A DNA stretch of 64,000 bases from JAFKFH01 sp017307375 (GCA_965229335.1 OZ245874.1:1054001-1118000); one strand, 5' to 3'. Numbered from the stretch's first letter, positions 24,301 through 33,558 are shown. Notes: generated by a model not told the origin, from the sequence alone. A program made the numbers and translations.

Positions 24301-26186
24301 GACGCTTTCTCCAGGGCTTCCACCATGCGGACATAGTGGCCGTCGCCAAGATGCACGAGATGCGGCTTCTGGCCGCCATCGACGGTGAAGGGATGAGGCC
24401 AGTTGGCCGGGTTCGACGCCTTGCCCTCCATCAATGCGGTCAGGTCGAGCCGCGCCTGCGGATCGGCGACCGGCACCGCCGACAGCAGCGCCTTGGTGTA
24501 GGGGTGGATCGGATTGGCGAACAGGATTTCGCGCGGCGCCGTCTCGACCAGGCGCCCGGCACACATGACGGCGATGCGGTCGGCGATGTAGTCGACGACG
24601 GCGAGGTTGTGCGAAATGAACAGATAGGTCAGGCCGAGATCGCGCTTCAGGTCCTTCAGCAGGTTGAGAACCTGGGCCTGGATCGAGACGTCGAGCGCGG
24701 AAACCGGCTCGTCGCAGATCAGCAGTTCGGGTTGCAGGGCGAGGGCGCGGGCGATGCCGATGCGCTGACGCTGGCCGCCGGAGAACGAGTGCGGATAGCG
24801 GCGCAGATGGCGGACGTCCAGGCCCACGACGCTCATCAGTTCCTTGACCCGGTCCGCGCGCTCCTCCGGGGTGCCCAGATTGTGGATGACCAGCGGCTCG
24901 GACAGGATGTCGAACACGGTCATGCGCGGGTTGAGCGACGAATAGGGGTCCTGGAAGATGAACTGGACCTTGCGGCGGAAATCGAACAGCGCGGCATCGT
25001 CCAGCGCCAGCACGTCGACCATCCGGCCGCGGTCGTTGAACGTGATCTCGCCCGAATCGGCCGACAGTGCGCGCAGGATGATCTTGGAGGTCGTCGTCTT
25101 GCCGCAGCCGGATTCACCGACCAGCCCCAGGCATTCGCCGCGGCGGATGAAGAACGAGACGTCGTCGACCGCCAGCGTCGAGGAGGAGGGCTGCTTGAAC
25201 AGGAATCCCGACTTCTTGATGGTGAAGCGCTTGGTCAGGTTCTTGACCTCGAGCAGCACGGCATCGTCAGCCACGTCGGCCGGCCAGGGATCCTTGGCGG
25301 CCAGGAAGCTTGCCTGGCCGGCCGCCTTGATTTCACGGATCGGGATCAGGCGTTCGCCCGGCTTCATGCCGAAGCGCGGCACCGCCCGCAGCAGCGCCTG
25401 CAGGTAGGGATGCTCGGGCGCGCGGAAGATGTCTTCCAGCCCGCCGCGTTCCATCACCTTGCCGTGGTACATGACGACGACTTCGTCGGCCATGTTGGCG
25501 ACGACGCCGAGGTCATGGGTGATCATCACCACGGCCATGCCGAGTTCGGCCTGCAGATCCTTGATCAGCTTGAGGATCTGGGCCTGGATGGTGACGTCGA
25601 GCGCGGTCGTCGGCTCGTCGGCGATCAAGACCGCCGGGCGGCAGATCAGCGCCATCGCGATCATCGCGCGCTGGCGCAGACCGCCCGACAATTCGAACGG
25701 ATAGGTATCGTAGGCCCGGGCGGGATTGGGGAAGCCGACCATGCGCAGCATGTCGACGACCAGCGCCTTGCCTTCCTCGGCGCTGACCTCGCGATGCAGG
25801 TGCAGCGCCTCGCCGATCTGGTTGCCGATGGTGTGCAACGGCGACAGCGACGTCATCGGCTCCTGGAAGATGATCGAGATCGATCCGCCGCGCAGCGACC
25901 GCATCTCGGCCGAATCCTGGCCGAGCCTGGCGATATCGACATCGGTGGAGGACCCCGCGCGCGGGTCGTGGAAGTGGATCTCGCCCCCGGCGATCGCCCC
26001 GGGCTTCGGGATGATGCCCATGATCGCCTGGCTGATCACCGACTTGCCCGACCCCGATTCGCCGACGATGGCGACGGTCTTGCCCGCCGGCACCCGGAAC
26101 GAGACGCCGTCGACCGCCTTCACGACGGTTTCGTTGATGTGGAACTGGACCTTGAGGTCGCGGACATCGAGGACATCGGTGGTCAT
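24297..26186 (-). CDS. Fused dual ABC ATPase (OppD-OppF / YejF-like)
   Basis: This 629-residue protein holds two complete ATPase domains. The first has Walker A GESGSGKS (near residue 40), signature LSGGLRQR and Walker B LIADEPTTALD. The second, after a linker at about 285-330, has Walker A GESGCGKT, signature FSGGQRQR and LICDEPVSALD. An OppD/F-type C-terminal extension follows each domain (HPYLQALLRAVP and HPYTKALLSAVP). It energises the downstream permeases. It is 10 bases downstream of the PH-like membrane protein, placing the importer at the end of the glycan gene run. Confidence 0.93.
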   Translation of the reverse strand: MTTDVLDVRDLKVQFHINETVVKAVDGVSFRVPAGKTVAIVGESGSGKSVISQAIMGIIPKPGAIAGGEIHFHDPRAGSSTDVDIARLGQDSAEMRSLRGGSISIIFQEPMTSLSPLHTIGNQIGEALHLHREVSAEEGKALVVDMLRMVGFPNPARAYDTYPFELSGGLRQRAMIAMALICRPAVLIADEPTTALDVTIQAQILKLIKDLQAELGMAVVMITHDLGVVANMADEVVVMYHGKVMERGGLEDIFRAPEHPYLQALLRAVPRFGMKPGERLIPIREIKAAGQASFLAAKDPWPADVADDAVLLEVKNLTKRFTIKKSGFLFKQPSSSTLAVDDVSFFIRRGECLGLVGESGCGKTTTSKIILRALSADSGEITFNDRGRMVDVLALDDAALFDFRRKVQFIFQDPYSSLNPRMTVFDILSEPLVIHNLGTPEERADRVKELMSVVGLDVRHLRRYPHSFSGGQRQRIGIARALALQPELLICDEPVSALDVSIQAQVLNLLKDLKRDLGLTYLFISHNLAVVDYIADRIAVMCAGRLVETAPREILFANPIHPYTKALLSAVPVADPQARLDLTALMEGKASNPANWPHPFTVDGGQKPHLVHLGDGHYVRMVEALEKAS

Positions 26187-26196
26187 GGCCGGCCCC

Positions 26197-26694
26197 TCAG
26201 CGTGCATGGGCCGGGTCGAGCGCGGCGAGGTTGCTGCGCGTCGTGTCGTCGAGTTCCAGCCCGGCACGTCCCGCCGCGCGGGCCGCAGCCGTGGCGATCC
26301 GGGCGAAGCCCTCCAGCGAGGAATCGATCGCAATCCGTCGCCGGGCGTCGCGCACCGTCAGATGCATCCAGCCTTCGGCCCGATCGCGCCGCGTCGAGTA
26401 ATAGCGCACGCTCACCCCTCGCAGATCCTCCCATGCTATCCGGCGGGCGAACGGGCCGGCCACGGCCAGCCCCGCCTCGTCGAGCGTGAAGGTCGCCTTC
26501 TGGCGCCACACTGTCCGTGCGCCATAGGCAACGAACAGCGCGCCAAGTCCGCCCAGCACAACCGACATGATAGAGGAAAGCTCGACCAGCGCCACTGGCC
26601 CGATGGTCAGGGCGGCGCCCAGCGCGGCGCGTCCGTAATCTGGCAACAGGGCGTCGAGCCGATAGCGATGCACGCTCACCTCCCCCAAGGTCAT
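26197..26694 (-). CDS. Membrane protein with PH-like domain, unknown function
   Basis: This 165-residue protein has two hydrophobic helices near residues 20-65 (ALGAALTIGPVALVELSSIM and VLGGLGALFVAYGA). A soluble domain follows, with the beta-strand pattern of bacterial PH-like (YcxB/DUF2244-type) modules: KATFTLDEAGLAV, IAWEDLRGVSVRYYST and WMHLTVRDARRRIAI. Start 26694 is chosen because its ATGA overlaps the deacetylase stop; longer starts lie inside that gene. It sits between the glycan enzymes and the importer; its role is unknown. Confidence 0.7.
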   Translation of the reverse strand: MTLGEVSVHRYRLDALLPDYGRAALGAALTIGPVALVELSSIMSVVLGGLGALFVAYGARTVWRQKATFTLDEAGLAVAGPFARRIAWEDLRGVSVRYYSTRRDRAEGWMHLTVRDARRRIAIDSSLEGFARIATAAARAAGRAGLELDDTTRSNLAALDPAHAR

Positions 26695-27440
26695 GCGCAA
26701 GCCTCCGCGGCTGCGAGAAAGCGGGCCGCCCGATGAGCGGCGACCGTTTCGACGAGCCGGGGCAGAAACTGCCACAGCCCGGCGTCGTGCACCAGATGAT
26801 GGGTGAGCAGGCCGGTCGGTTCGTCACGGTCGACCCGGCCCTCCCGTCGGTCGGCAAGATGGCGGCAGAACATCTCGATGGTCTCGTCCGCCCCGATGAA
26901 GCCGCGGGTTCCATGCCAGTCGATCGGGTCGACATGGGTGTTGACCTGGACCAGCCCGGGACAGGGCTGCCGCACCGGCCGCGGCCGGGCGGTCGACAGC
27001 GCGGTCAGGCCCAGGCGGGGCAAGGCCGGAACCACCGCGGGTGCGATCCGGTTCCAGGGGGGCACGAGCATCGGTCGGAACTGGCCGGCAAACAGCGTGG
27101 CGAGGCGGGCGAAGCCGACGGCGAGATCGGCCACGACCTCCGCGGCCGGTCGGCTGCCGCCGAGTTCGGCTTTCTTTCCCACCGTCTCGTGGTTGCGATG
27201 GGCCAATCCGTGCTGCACCGCAGCAATCTGCTCCTGGCCGGCCAGCCGGGCTGCCAGCGCCGGCTCGGCCAGGGCCGGGATGACGGCCAGGGTCAGCGGC
27301 GTGCCGGCGGCGACGTCGATCAGTCGATCCAGCGCCTCCGTCGGCGCCACGGCGTCGTCGTCGCGCCACCACAGCGTGGCGGTCAGCCCGGCATCGGCCC
27401 AGCGGTCGAATTCGCCGGTCAGCCGGGCAAAGCCGCTCAT
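26691..27440 (-). CDS. Polysaccharide deacetylase-family protein
   Basis: This 249-residue protein has the NodB-fold motifs of carbohydrate esterase family 4-like deacetylases. The metal and base Asp residues are in WWRDDDAVAP (near residue 25). The His ligands are in QHGLAHRNHE (near 75). A MLVPPWNRIAP stretch matches motif 3, and a C-terminal LLTHHLVHD supplies a late His. No signal peptide is seen, so it would act in the cytoplasm, for example on a lipid- or nucleotide-linked sugar. It overlaps its neighbours by 4 bases on both sides. Confidence 0.82.
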   Translation of the reverse strand: MSGFARLTGEFDRWADAGLTATLWWRDDDAVAPTEALDRLIDVAAGTPLTLAVIPALAEPALAARLAGQEQIAAVQHGLAHRNHETVGKKAELGGSRPAAEVVADLAVGFARLATLFAGQFRPMLVPPWNRIAPAVVPALPRLGLTALSTARPRPVRQPCPGLVQVNTHVDPIDWHGTRGFIGADETIEMFCRHLADRREGRVDRDEPTGLLTHHLVHDAGLWQFLPRLVETVAAHRAARFLAAAEACA

Positions 27441-28555
27441 CGTCCGACCCAGCGGCCGAGAAGTTCGACGCTGCGCGCCGCGCCGTTGCGATCGAGGGCC
27501 ACGGATGCCGGGGCGGGACCGGCGAGTGCACGGTCGATCGTCGCGGCGAGGGCTGCGGGGGTCAGGTCCGGCTCGGCCAGCAGATGCAGCGCGCCCCGCG
27601 CCGCCAAGGCCTCGGCACGCAGTTGCTGCTCGCTTTCCTGGCCTTCCGAGAAGGGGACGACGACGGCCCGCGCCGCGACGGCGGTGATTTCCATGACGGT
27701 GTTGTATCCGGCCTGGCTGACAGAAAGACGACAATGCCGCAGCATCGTCACAAAATCGTTGCTAAGTCCTTCCACCGACACGCCTTGCGGTGCGATCGCG
27801 GCCAGGTCGGCGCGCAGCGCCGCGTCGCCGACCAGCAAGCGCCAGGGCAGATCGCGTGCGGCCGACAGCGGCCGTGCGGCCAGCGCTGCCCGGAACAGCC
27901 CGGCGCCGACCGCGCCGCCACCGCCGGCCGAAACCAGCACCGTATCGCCCTCGATGCGGCCACCGGCGGGGATCGGCGGCACCAGATAGCCGGTATGGGA
28001 TAGTCGCGTGGCGATCCTGTGGGCCTCGGGGAACGTCGCGGCGAAGGGAATGACGGCGGGATCGCCATGGACCAGCACGTGATCGAACTCGGCCTCGACC
28101 CGGGCGGCGGCCCAGGCCGCGCGCTCGGGCCTGTCCATGCCGACCAGCACGTCGCGGACCGAGGATACGACCATCGCGCCAGCCGATCGGGCCCGCGCGA
28201 TCAGCGGCGTCAGCTCGAAGCGCAATTGCCGGCGACCGAACGGATAGTGCTCGGTGATCAGCAGGTCCGGCGCCGTCTCGTCGAACAGGGCCAGCAGCCG
28301 GTCGCGGCGGGCGATGCGCCAATCTTCGTCGATCGGTCGTCCGGTGTCGTCGAGCAGGGTCTTGAAGGTGGCATCGGCGGCACGGCAGGGCGGCAGCTGG
28401 ACGAAACGAACCCCCGCCGCCGCCTGCCGGCGCGGCATGCCCCCGGAAGCCAGCGTGACGATGTGCCCGGCCCCGGCCAGAGCCTCGGCCAGCAACCCGG
28501 CGCGCTGCAAGTGGCCGGCCCCCAGCAGATGCTGCACCCAGATCAGCGCTTTCAT
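27437..28555 (-). CDS. MurG-like glycosyltransferase (GT-B fold)
   Basis: This 372-residue protein resembles the GT28/MurG group. It starts with KALIWVQHLLGAGHLQRAGLLA, the GxGH-type N-terminal motif. The C-terminal half has VLVSAGGGGAVG and SVSQAGYNTVMEI, comparable to the UDP-sugar binding SRAGA..E region of MurG. It probably transfers a sugar in the cytoplasm to a membrane-linked acceptor. It is coupled by ATGA overlaps to the phosphatase gene upstream and the deacetylase gene downstream. It is paralogous in layout to the gene at 31468. Confidence 0.78.
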   Translation of the reverse strand: MKALIWVQHLLGAGHLQRAGLLAEALAGAGHIVTLASGGMPRRQAAAGVRFVQLPPCRAADATFKTLLDDTGRPIDEDWRIARRDRLLALFDETAPDLLITEHYPFGRRQLRFELTPLIARARSAGAMVVSSVRDVLVGMDRPERAAWAAARVEAEFDHVLVHGDPAVIPFAATFPEAHRIATRLSHTGYLVPPIPAGGRIEGDTVLVSAGGGGAVGAGLFRAALAARPLSAARDLPWRLLVGDAALRADLAAIAPQGVSVEGLSNDFVTMLRHCRLSVSQAGYNTVMEITAVAARAVVVPFSEGQESEQQLRAEALAARGALHLLAEPDLTPAALAATIDRALAGPAPASVALDRNGAARSVELLGRWVGR

Positions 28556-29142
28556 CGCCGTGGGACCAGCGCCAGGTTGGCCTCGTCGAGCTTCAACCCG
28601 CCATCGGGACGGAGAGTGAAGCGGTGCAAGGCTTTCCAGTCGAGCTTGACCGGCGGCTTGCCCATCATGTCCCAGCCGGTGGCAAGGCAGAGCGCGGCAC
28701 GGATGACCCCCTTGTGGGTCACGGCGACGACGTCGCGGCCGTCGCCGGCTATTGCCGTCAGCCAGGGGCGCAGCCGGGCCTGGACGTCAGCCGGGCTTTC
28801 GCCGCCCGGCGGCCGGAAATGCAGGCCGAGATCTTCGGCGGCCGTGAAGGCGCTGCCGTACCGGGTCCGCAGGCCGGCGACGGTTTCGCCTTCATAGGCC
28901 CCCCAATCCATCTCGGTCAGCGCTGCGACCAACTCGGGCTCATGGCCCAGGGCGCGGGCGGTCTCGACCGCCCGGGTCAGCGGGCTCGCCACCCAGCGCC
29001 ACCCCGCCGCCCAGTCCGGGGCGGCCAGTGCCGCGAGCATGTCGCGGGCTGCGCCCGACAGCGGAATATCGGTGCGGCCTTGCAGCCGCTTCGCCGCGTT
29101 CCAGGCGGTCGGGCCGTGGCGCAGCAGGGCCAGCCGGGTCAT
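28552..29142 (-). CDS. Histidine phosphatase-family protein
   Basis: This 196-residue protein belongs to the phosphoglycerate-mutase/histidine-phosphatase superfamily. The phosphorylated His is in LLRHGPTAWN near residue 8, the second Arg in SPLTRAVETA, the Glu in MDWGAYEGET and the second His in VTHKGVIRAAL. Substrates vary widely. Inside a glycosyltransferase operon a sugar phosphate or lipid phosphate is plausible. It overlaps both neighbours by 4 bases. Confidence 0.88.
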   Translation of the reverse strand: MTRLALLRHGPTAWNAAKRLQGRTDIPLSGAARDMLAALAAPDWAAGWRWVASPLTRAVETARALGHEPELVAALTEMDWGAYEGETVAGLRTRYGSAFTAAEDLGLHFRPPGGESPADVQARLRPWLTAIAGDGRDVVAVTHKGVIRAALCLATGWDMMGKPPVKLDWKALHRFTLRPDGGLKLDEANLALVPRR

Positions 29143-30227
29143 CGGGCGGCTCCGCGCAGGGCGTCGTCGAGAATGCGCGCGGCCGCGGTCACCGTCCGTT
29201 CGGCCGCCACCCGGGCGCGGCCGGCAGCGCCTAATCGGGCGCGCGCGGCCGGATCGGCGATCAGCGCGGCGACGGCATCGGCAAAGGCTTGCGGATCGTC
29301 CGGCGGCACCAGCCGCCCGGATATCCCGTCGGCCACCACGTCGGGCAGGCCGCGCAGATGGCCGGCGACGACCGGCAGCCCGGCGGCCTGCGCCTCCAGC
29401 GTCGCCATGCCATAGGCTTCGCCGACCCCGGGCCAGACGTAGAGGTCGGCCGCCGCATAGAGTGCCGGCAGCGCGTCGGGCGGGACCGCCCCGGCCCAGT
29501 CGACGCGGGACGCGATCGCGGCGAAGGCGGCCTCGACGTCTCCCCGCGCCGGGCCGTCGCCGACGATGGTGAGGCGCCAGGGTGGATCGCCGGGCAGCCG
29601 TTCCAGCGCCTCGGCCAGTGCCCGGTAGGAGCCGAGCTTGTCGCCTGCCCGCATCATGCCGACGGCGAGCAGCCTGGCGACGCCGTCGTGACCGGGGTGG
29701 GCGACGAGCTCCGGCACGCGGTCGAGGAACGGCGGCAGGTAGCAGAGCCGGGCATCGGCCCGCAGATGCGGCCAGATGCCGACGATGTCGTAGCGCGTCG
29801 GGCACAGCACCGCATCGGCGCGGGCAAGGGCGGCGAGTGTCGCACGATGGCCGGCGTCCCACGGCCCGCCGGCGCGTTTCATCGCGACCGACGGTTCTGC
29901 GACCAGATAGGGCAGACCGAGGGCATCGGCGACGGCCGGCCCGATCAGGTCGGGTGCCTTGTAGTAGAGGTGATAGGTCAGCCAGGCATCGGGCCGGTCG
30001 GCCGCAAATGCCGCGGTCAGCCGCTCGACCTCGGCCGCGGCGGCACCGGCGATCGCGGCCTGGGCCATCGCATCGCCGCGGCCGTCGCGGCTGGCCAGGG
30101 TCGAGGCGACGACCGCTTCGTGCCCCGCGGCCGCCAGCGCGGCCAGCAACAGCCGGGCGACACGACGGTCGCCCGAGGGGACGGGGTGACCGGGATGTTT
30201 CAGCGGTGCGTAGAAGGCGACCTTCAC
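29139..30227 (-). CDS. Family 4 glycosyltransferase
   Basis: This 362-residue GT-B enzyme has a Rossmann-like N-terminal half (KVAFYAPLKHPGHPVPSGDRR) and a GT4 C-terminal half, with VGDGPARGDVEAAF and the E-x7-E motif GVGEAYGMATLEAQAAGLPV that holds the nucleotide-sugar donor. It lacks a transmembrane segment and would act on the cytoplasmic face of the inner membrane. Donor and acceptor are unknown. ATGA overlaps link it to the preceding GT4 gene and the phosphatase gene. Confidence 0.88.
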   Translation of the reverse strand: MKVAFYAPLKHPGHPVPSGDRRVARLLLAALAAAGHEAVVASTLASRDGRGDAMAQAAIAGAAAAEVERLTAAFAADRPDAWLTYHLYYKAPDLIGPAVADALGLPYLVAEPSVAMKRAGGPWDAGHRATLAALARADAVLCPTRYDIVGIWPHLRADARLCYLPPFLDRVPELVAHPGHDGVARLLAVGMMRAGDKLGSYRALAEALERLPGDPPWRLTIVGDGPARGDVEAAFAAIASRVDWAGAVPPDALPALYAAADLYVWPGVGEAYGMATLEAQAAGLPVVAGHLRGLPDVVADGISGRLVPPDDPQAFADAVAALIADPAARARLGAAGRARVAAERTVTAAARILDDALRGAAR

Positions 30228-31459
30228 GACGCCAGGCCGAGCCGGGCGGCGATCAGGTCGAGGCCGCGATTCATGTCGAAATCCTGCCGCACCCGCCGTT
30301 CGCCGGCGCGGCCCAGCCGCAGCCGCAAGGCGGGATCCGCAATCATTCGTGCCAGTCCTTCGGCCAGGGCCGCGGGATCGCCCGGCGGCACCAGCATGCC
30401 GGTTTCCCCGTCGCGGATCAGTTCGGGGATGCCGGAGAACCGGGTCGCGAGGCAGGCCAGCGCCTGGCTCTGCGCTTCCATCAGCACGTTGGGCAGGCCG
30501 TCGCGGTCGCCGTCGCCGTCTTCGCGGCTGGCCAGCACGAACAGGTCGGCCTGTCGCAGCGCCCCGAGCACCGCGCCTTGCGCCTGTGCGCCCCGCCAGT
30601 CGATGCGGCCCGACAGGCCGAGGCGTTCGGCCTGGGCCGACAACGCGTCCTTCAGCGGTCCGCCGCCGATATGGACGAAGCGCCAGGCCAGGGGCGCCGG
30701 CAGCCGCGCCAGGGCATCGAGCAGGTCGTCATAGCCCTTCTTGGCCACCAGCCGCCCGACCGACAGGATGGTGACCGGCCGTTCCGGGTCGCTGCCGTCC
30801 GCGCCGGCCTCGCGCCAGGGGGCGGGGGCGAAGCGGGCGAGATCGAGGCCATGGTAGACCAGCGACACCTTGCCCGCCGGGGCGAGCGACGCCAGATGCT
30901 CGGCCCCCACCGCGGTGCAGGTGACGAGCCAGTCGAGCTCCGCCAGCTTTTCGCGCTTTTCCCAGTCGGGCGACGTCCAGATGTCGCGGGCATGGGCCGA
31001 GGCCGCCCAGCGCAGCCCGGTCAGCAGCGCGGTATAGCGGGCGACCGAGGCCGGGGTGTGCAGGAAATGGACGTAGAGAAAGTCGATTCGCGGGTCGAGC
31101 TCATGGGCCAGCACCAACGCCTGGCCGAAGCGGCGGCCGCGATTGGGCGTGCGGTCGCGCCACCAATCCTTGAGAAACGCGCTCAAGGCGCGGCCGAAAC
31201 CCGGCCGCCGCATACCGGCGAGCAGACCGCGCAGCACGCGGCCGGGTTCCTGGTAAAGATATTCGGGCAGGTAGCGCACGGGTGCCTTGATCGCCTCGTG
31301 CACCGGATGGCGCTTCTGGTCGGTCGGATGGCGCAGGGAGACGATCTCGGCATCGAGGCCGCGGCGTTCCAGCCCCAGGATCTCCTGCGCGATGAAGGTT
31401 TCCGACAGGCGCGGATAACCCTTCACCAGAATGGCGGCCCGGCCGCCGCGACGCGTCAT
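30224..31459 (-). CDS. Family 4 glycosyltransferase
   Basis: This 411-residue GT4 enzyme begins with AAILVKGYPRLSETFIAQEI, a pattern common in exopolysaccharide and colanic-acid-type transferases. The central LVYHGLDLARFAP and VGRLVAKKGYDDLLDAL lead into the donor site with EDGDGDRDGLPNVLMEAQ in the E-x7-E position, followed by GIPELIRDGETGMLVPPGD. It is 8 bases downstream of the first gene of the run and overlaps the next by 4 bases. The sugar transferred is not known. Confidence 0.9.
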   Translation of the reverse strand: MTRRGGRAAILVKGYPRLSETFIAQEILGLERRGLDAEIVSLRHPTDQKRHPVHEAIKAPVRYLPEYLYQEPGRVLRGLLAGMRRPGFGRALSAFLKDWWRDRTPNRGRRFGQALVLAHELDPRIDFLYVHFLHTPASVARYTALLTGLRWAASAHARDIWTSPDWEKREKLAELDWLVTCTAVGAEHLASLAPAGKVSLVYHGLDLARFAPAPWREAGADGSDPERPVTILSVGRLVAKKGYDDLLDALARLPAPLAWRFVHIGGGPLKDALSAQAERLGLSGRIDWRGAQAQGAVLGALRQADLFVLASREDGDGDRDGLPNVLMEAQSQALACLATRFSGIPELIRDGETGMLVPPGDPAALAEGLARMIADPALRLRLGRAGERRVRQDFDMNRGLDLIAARLGLAS

Positions 31460-31467
31460 CGATCCGC

Positions 31468-32697
31468 TCAGGCCGGCTGGCGCTTCTGGTCCTGCGCCGC
31501 CTCTTCCCGGTCGTGCCGGGCAAGCCAGGGCGATGCCAGCCGGTTGACGTTGTCGAGGCCTTCGAGCAGGCCGGGCACCACGACCTCGGACGGCAGGCTC
31601 TGCTGCGGCAGCTGGCGCAGGGCCGCGGCCATCGCGGCCGGGTCGTAAGTGCCGTCATCCTCCAGCATGCGGACCAGGCCGAGATCCTGGGCGCGGCTGG
31701 CGCGGATGTACTGCTCCATGCGCGGGGCGGTGCGCGGGACGATGATCGCCCGCTTGTCGAGCGACAGGATCTCGCAGAACGTGTTGTAGCCGCCCATCGC
31801 GACGACGCCGACGGCGTTGGCCACCAGCTCTTCCATGTGGGCGTCGAAGGTGATCGCCTCGACCCGCTTCAGCTTGGCGACGCGGGCCATGAATTCATTC
31901 CGGCGCTCCAGCTGCATGAACGGCCCCAGCACCAGCAGGGCGGGATAGGGCAGCCATTCATGCGTCTCGTAGGCTCGCAGCACCCAGTCGATCAGCCCCT
32001 CGCCGTCGCCGCCGCCGCCCGGTGTCACCAGGATATAGGGCCGCTGGGTCATTTCCGGCAGCTGATGCTGGGTCGGCGCCTCGACCACGCTGCGCTTCAG
32101 ATAGCCGGTGTAGACCATCTTCTTGCGCACCTTCTCGGGGATCTCGATGCCCTCGAGCGGATCGCAGATCTGCGGCAGGCCGTACACCCAGATCTCGTCG
32201 TAGAGATTGCGCAGGGACGGCATGACGTTCTTGCGCTTCCATTCGGGTTCCAGCGCGCGCGGCTCGTCCATCACGTCGCGCAGGCCCAGCACCAGCCGCG
32301 TACCGCGGGCTTTCAGCATCTTCATCGTGTCGCCGCATTCGCCGCGCAGGCCCAGCGGTTCCTTGTCGACGATGAAGATGTCGGGATCGAAGATCGAGGC
32401 GGTGTGCTGGATGATCGCCGAGCGCATCTTCAGCGTGTCCTCGATGTCGAGATGCAGGCTCAGCGAGGTGTACTCGCCGTTGCGCAGCTTGATCACCCCG
32501 GGCACGCGCACGAAATCGACGCGCGAGCGGAAATCGAAGCTGCCGATGATCGGCGAGCCCGACAGGATGATGACCGATAGGTCGCGGTGACGTTCGACCA
32601 GCGCATGGGCGATGGTCCGACAGCGACGCAGATGGCCGAGACCAAAACTGTCGTGGCTGTAGATCAGAACCCGCGACCCGCCCCTCTTGCTCCTCAT
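31468..32697 (-). CDS. MurG-like glycosyltransferase family protein, first gene of the glycan run
   Basis: This 409-residue protein starts RVLIYSHDSFGLGHLRRCRT, a GxGH-type motif like that of the gene at 27437, and has a C-terminal donor region with LVTPGGGGDGEG and AMGGYNTFCEILS. It probably transfers a sugar in the cytoplasm. ATG 32697 is used because the conserved fold starts 10 residues later; a longer start at 32778 would add an unrelated polar extension. A 10-bp palindrome lies 11 bases upstream. It opens a run of seven tightly spaced genes that continues into the importer operon. Confidence 0.8.
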   Translation of the reverse strand: MRSKRGGSRVLIYSHDSFGLGHLRRCRTIAHALVERHRDLSVIILSGSPIIGSFDFRSRVDFVRVPGVIKLRNGEYTSLSLHLDIEDTLKMRSAIIQHTASIFDPDIFIVDKEPLGLRGECGDTMKMLKARGTRLVLGLRDVMDEPRALEPEWKRKNVMPSLRNLYDEIWVYGLPQICDPLEGIEIPEKVRKKMVYTGYLKRSVVEAPTQHQLPEMTQRPYILVTPGGGGDGEGLIDWVLRAYETHEWLPYPALLVLGPFMQLERRNEFMARVAKLKRVEAITFDAHMEELVANAVGVVAMGGYNTFCEILSLDKRAIIVPRTAPRMEQYIRASRAQDLGLVRMLEDDGTYDPAAMAAALRQLPQQSLPSEVVVPGLLEGLDNVNRLASPWLARHDREEAAQDQKRQPA

Positions 32698-32708
32698 GCG
32701 CGGACTCG

Positions 32709-32718
32709 ACAACGTTGT
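32709..32718. promoter_or_regulatory. Palindrome ACAACGTTGT before the glycan gene run
   Basis: A perfect 10-base palindrome lies 11 bases upstream of the first glycosyltransferase start, where a repressor or leader structure could act. The 200-base gap (32698-32897) contains no gene; apart from this site I see only weak promoter-like sequence in it. Confidence 0.3.
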
Positions 32719-32897
32719 GGACAGAACGATGGCTGTAAAGCTAACAGTTGTGTTGTCTGCATGCCCCCCAACCGGCATGGAGCGGGACTATCGCATGCCG
32801 TCGACCCCCGAGGAAAGCGGAAAAGGCCAAGCGGCTACCGGGCGCAATCAGGCCGCGTGGCCGCAGGCGCCGGCAACATCTTACCGCTGCGGCGAAA

Positions 32898-33542
32898 TCA
32901 GATCGGCTGGCCCTGCACTTCGAGCGTCAGTTCCTTGACCTTGTCCTTCAGCCCGGCCATCGCCGGATAGACGGCGAGGGCGAGGCGGTAGGATTCCAGC
33001 GCCTCGGCCTTGCGGTTCAGGGCTTCAAGCACGAGGCCACGTCCGGAAAGCGCAGCGAAGTGCCGCGGCTCGATCGCCAGCGCCTTGTTGACGTCGATCA
33101 GCGCCTGTTCATAACGTCCGGCGTAATAATTCAGCGTGGCGCGCTTGTTCCACCCTTCGGCGAAATCGGGCGAGGTCTCGACCAGGGCGTCGAGCAGGGC
33201 ACTGGCCTTTTCCGGATCGCGCTCGTTCAGCGCGGTCGCACCGTATTCCAGCAGCAGGTCGCCGGTCGGGCTGCCCGATTCGATCCACTGCTTCCAGATC
33301 ATCGTCTCGACCAGCTTGGCCTCGCGCGCATCGCGCGTCAGGGCCAGGCGGTCGAGCAGGGTGTCGGTCTTTTCGCGGCGGTCCAGCGCGGCTTCCTCGG
33401 CCCGTTCGGCGCGGCTTTTCGGCGGGGTCTCGGCCTGGGGAGCGGCGGTCGGCGGCTGCGGTGGCGTCGGCAGCGGCGCAGGGGTCTGCGCCCAGGCCGG
33501 CAGGGCGATCACCAGGGTGGCCAGGGCTGTGACGATACGCAT
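32898..33542 (-). CDS. Periplasmic tetratricopeptide-repeat protein
   Basis: This 214-residue protein has a signal peptide ending at ALPAWAQ, a Pro-rich linker (about 20-45), a charged helix and at least two or three TPR units: SPDFAEGWNKRATLNYYAGR, YEQALIDVNKALAIEPRHFA and ALSGRGLVLEALNRKAEALE. TPR proteins hold partners together; no enzyme motif is present. It lies 16 bases after glcF and is probably co-transcribed with the glycolate oxidase genes, though a functional link is not obvious. Confidence 0.82.
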   Translation of the reverse strand: MRIVTALATLVIALPAWAQTPAPLPTPPQPPTAAPQAETPPKSRAERAEEAALDRREKTDTLLDRLALTRDAREAKLVETMIWKQWIESGSPTGDLLLEYGATALNERDPEKASALLDALVETSPDFAEGWNKRATLNYYAGRYEQALIDVNKALAIEPRHFAALSGRGLVLEALNRKAEALESYRLALAVYPAMAGLKDKVKELTLEVQGQPI

Positions 33543-33558
33543 GGCACCTCCGCGAACG

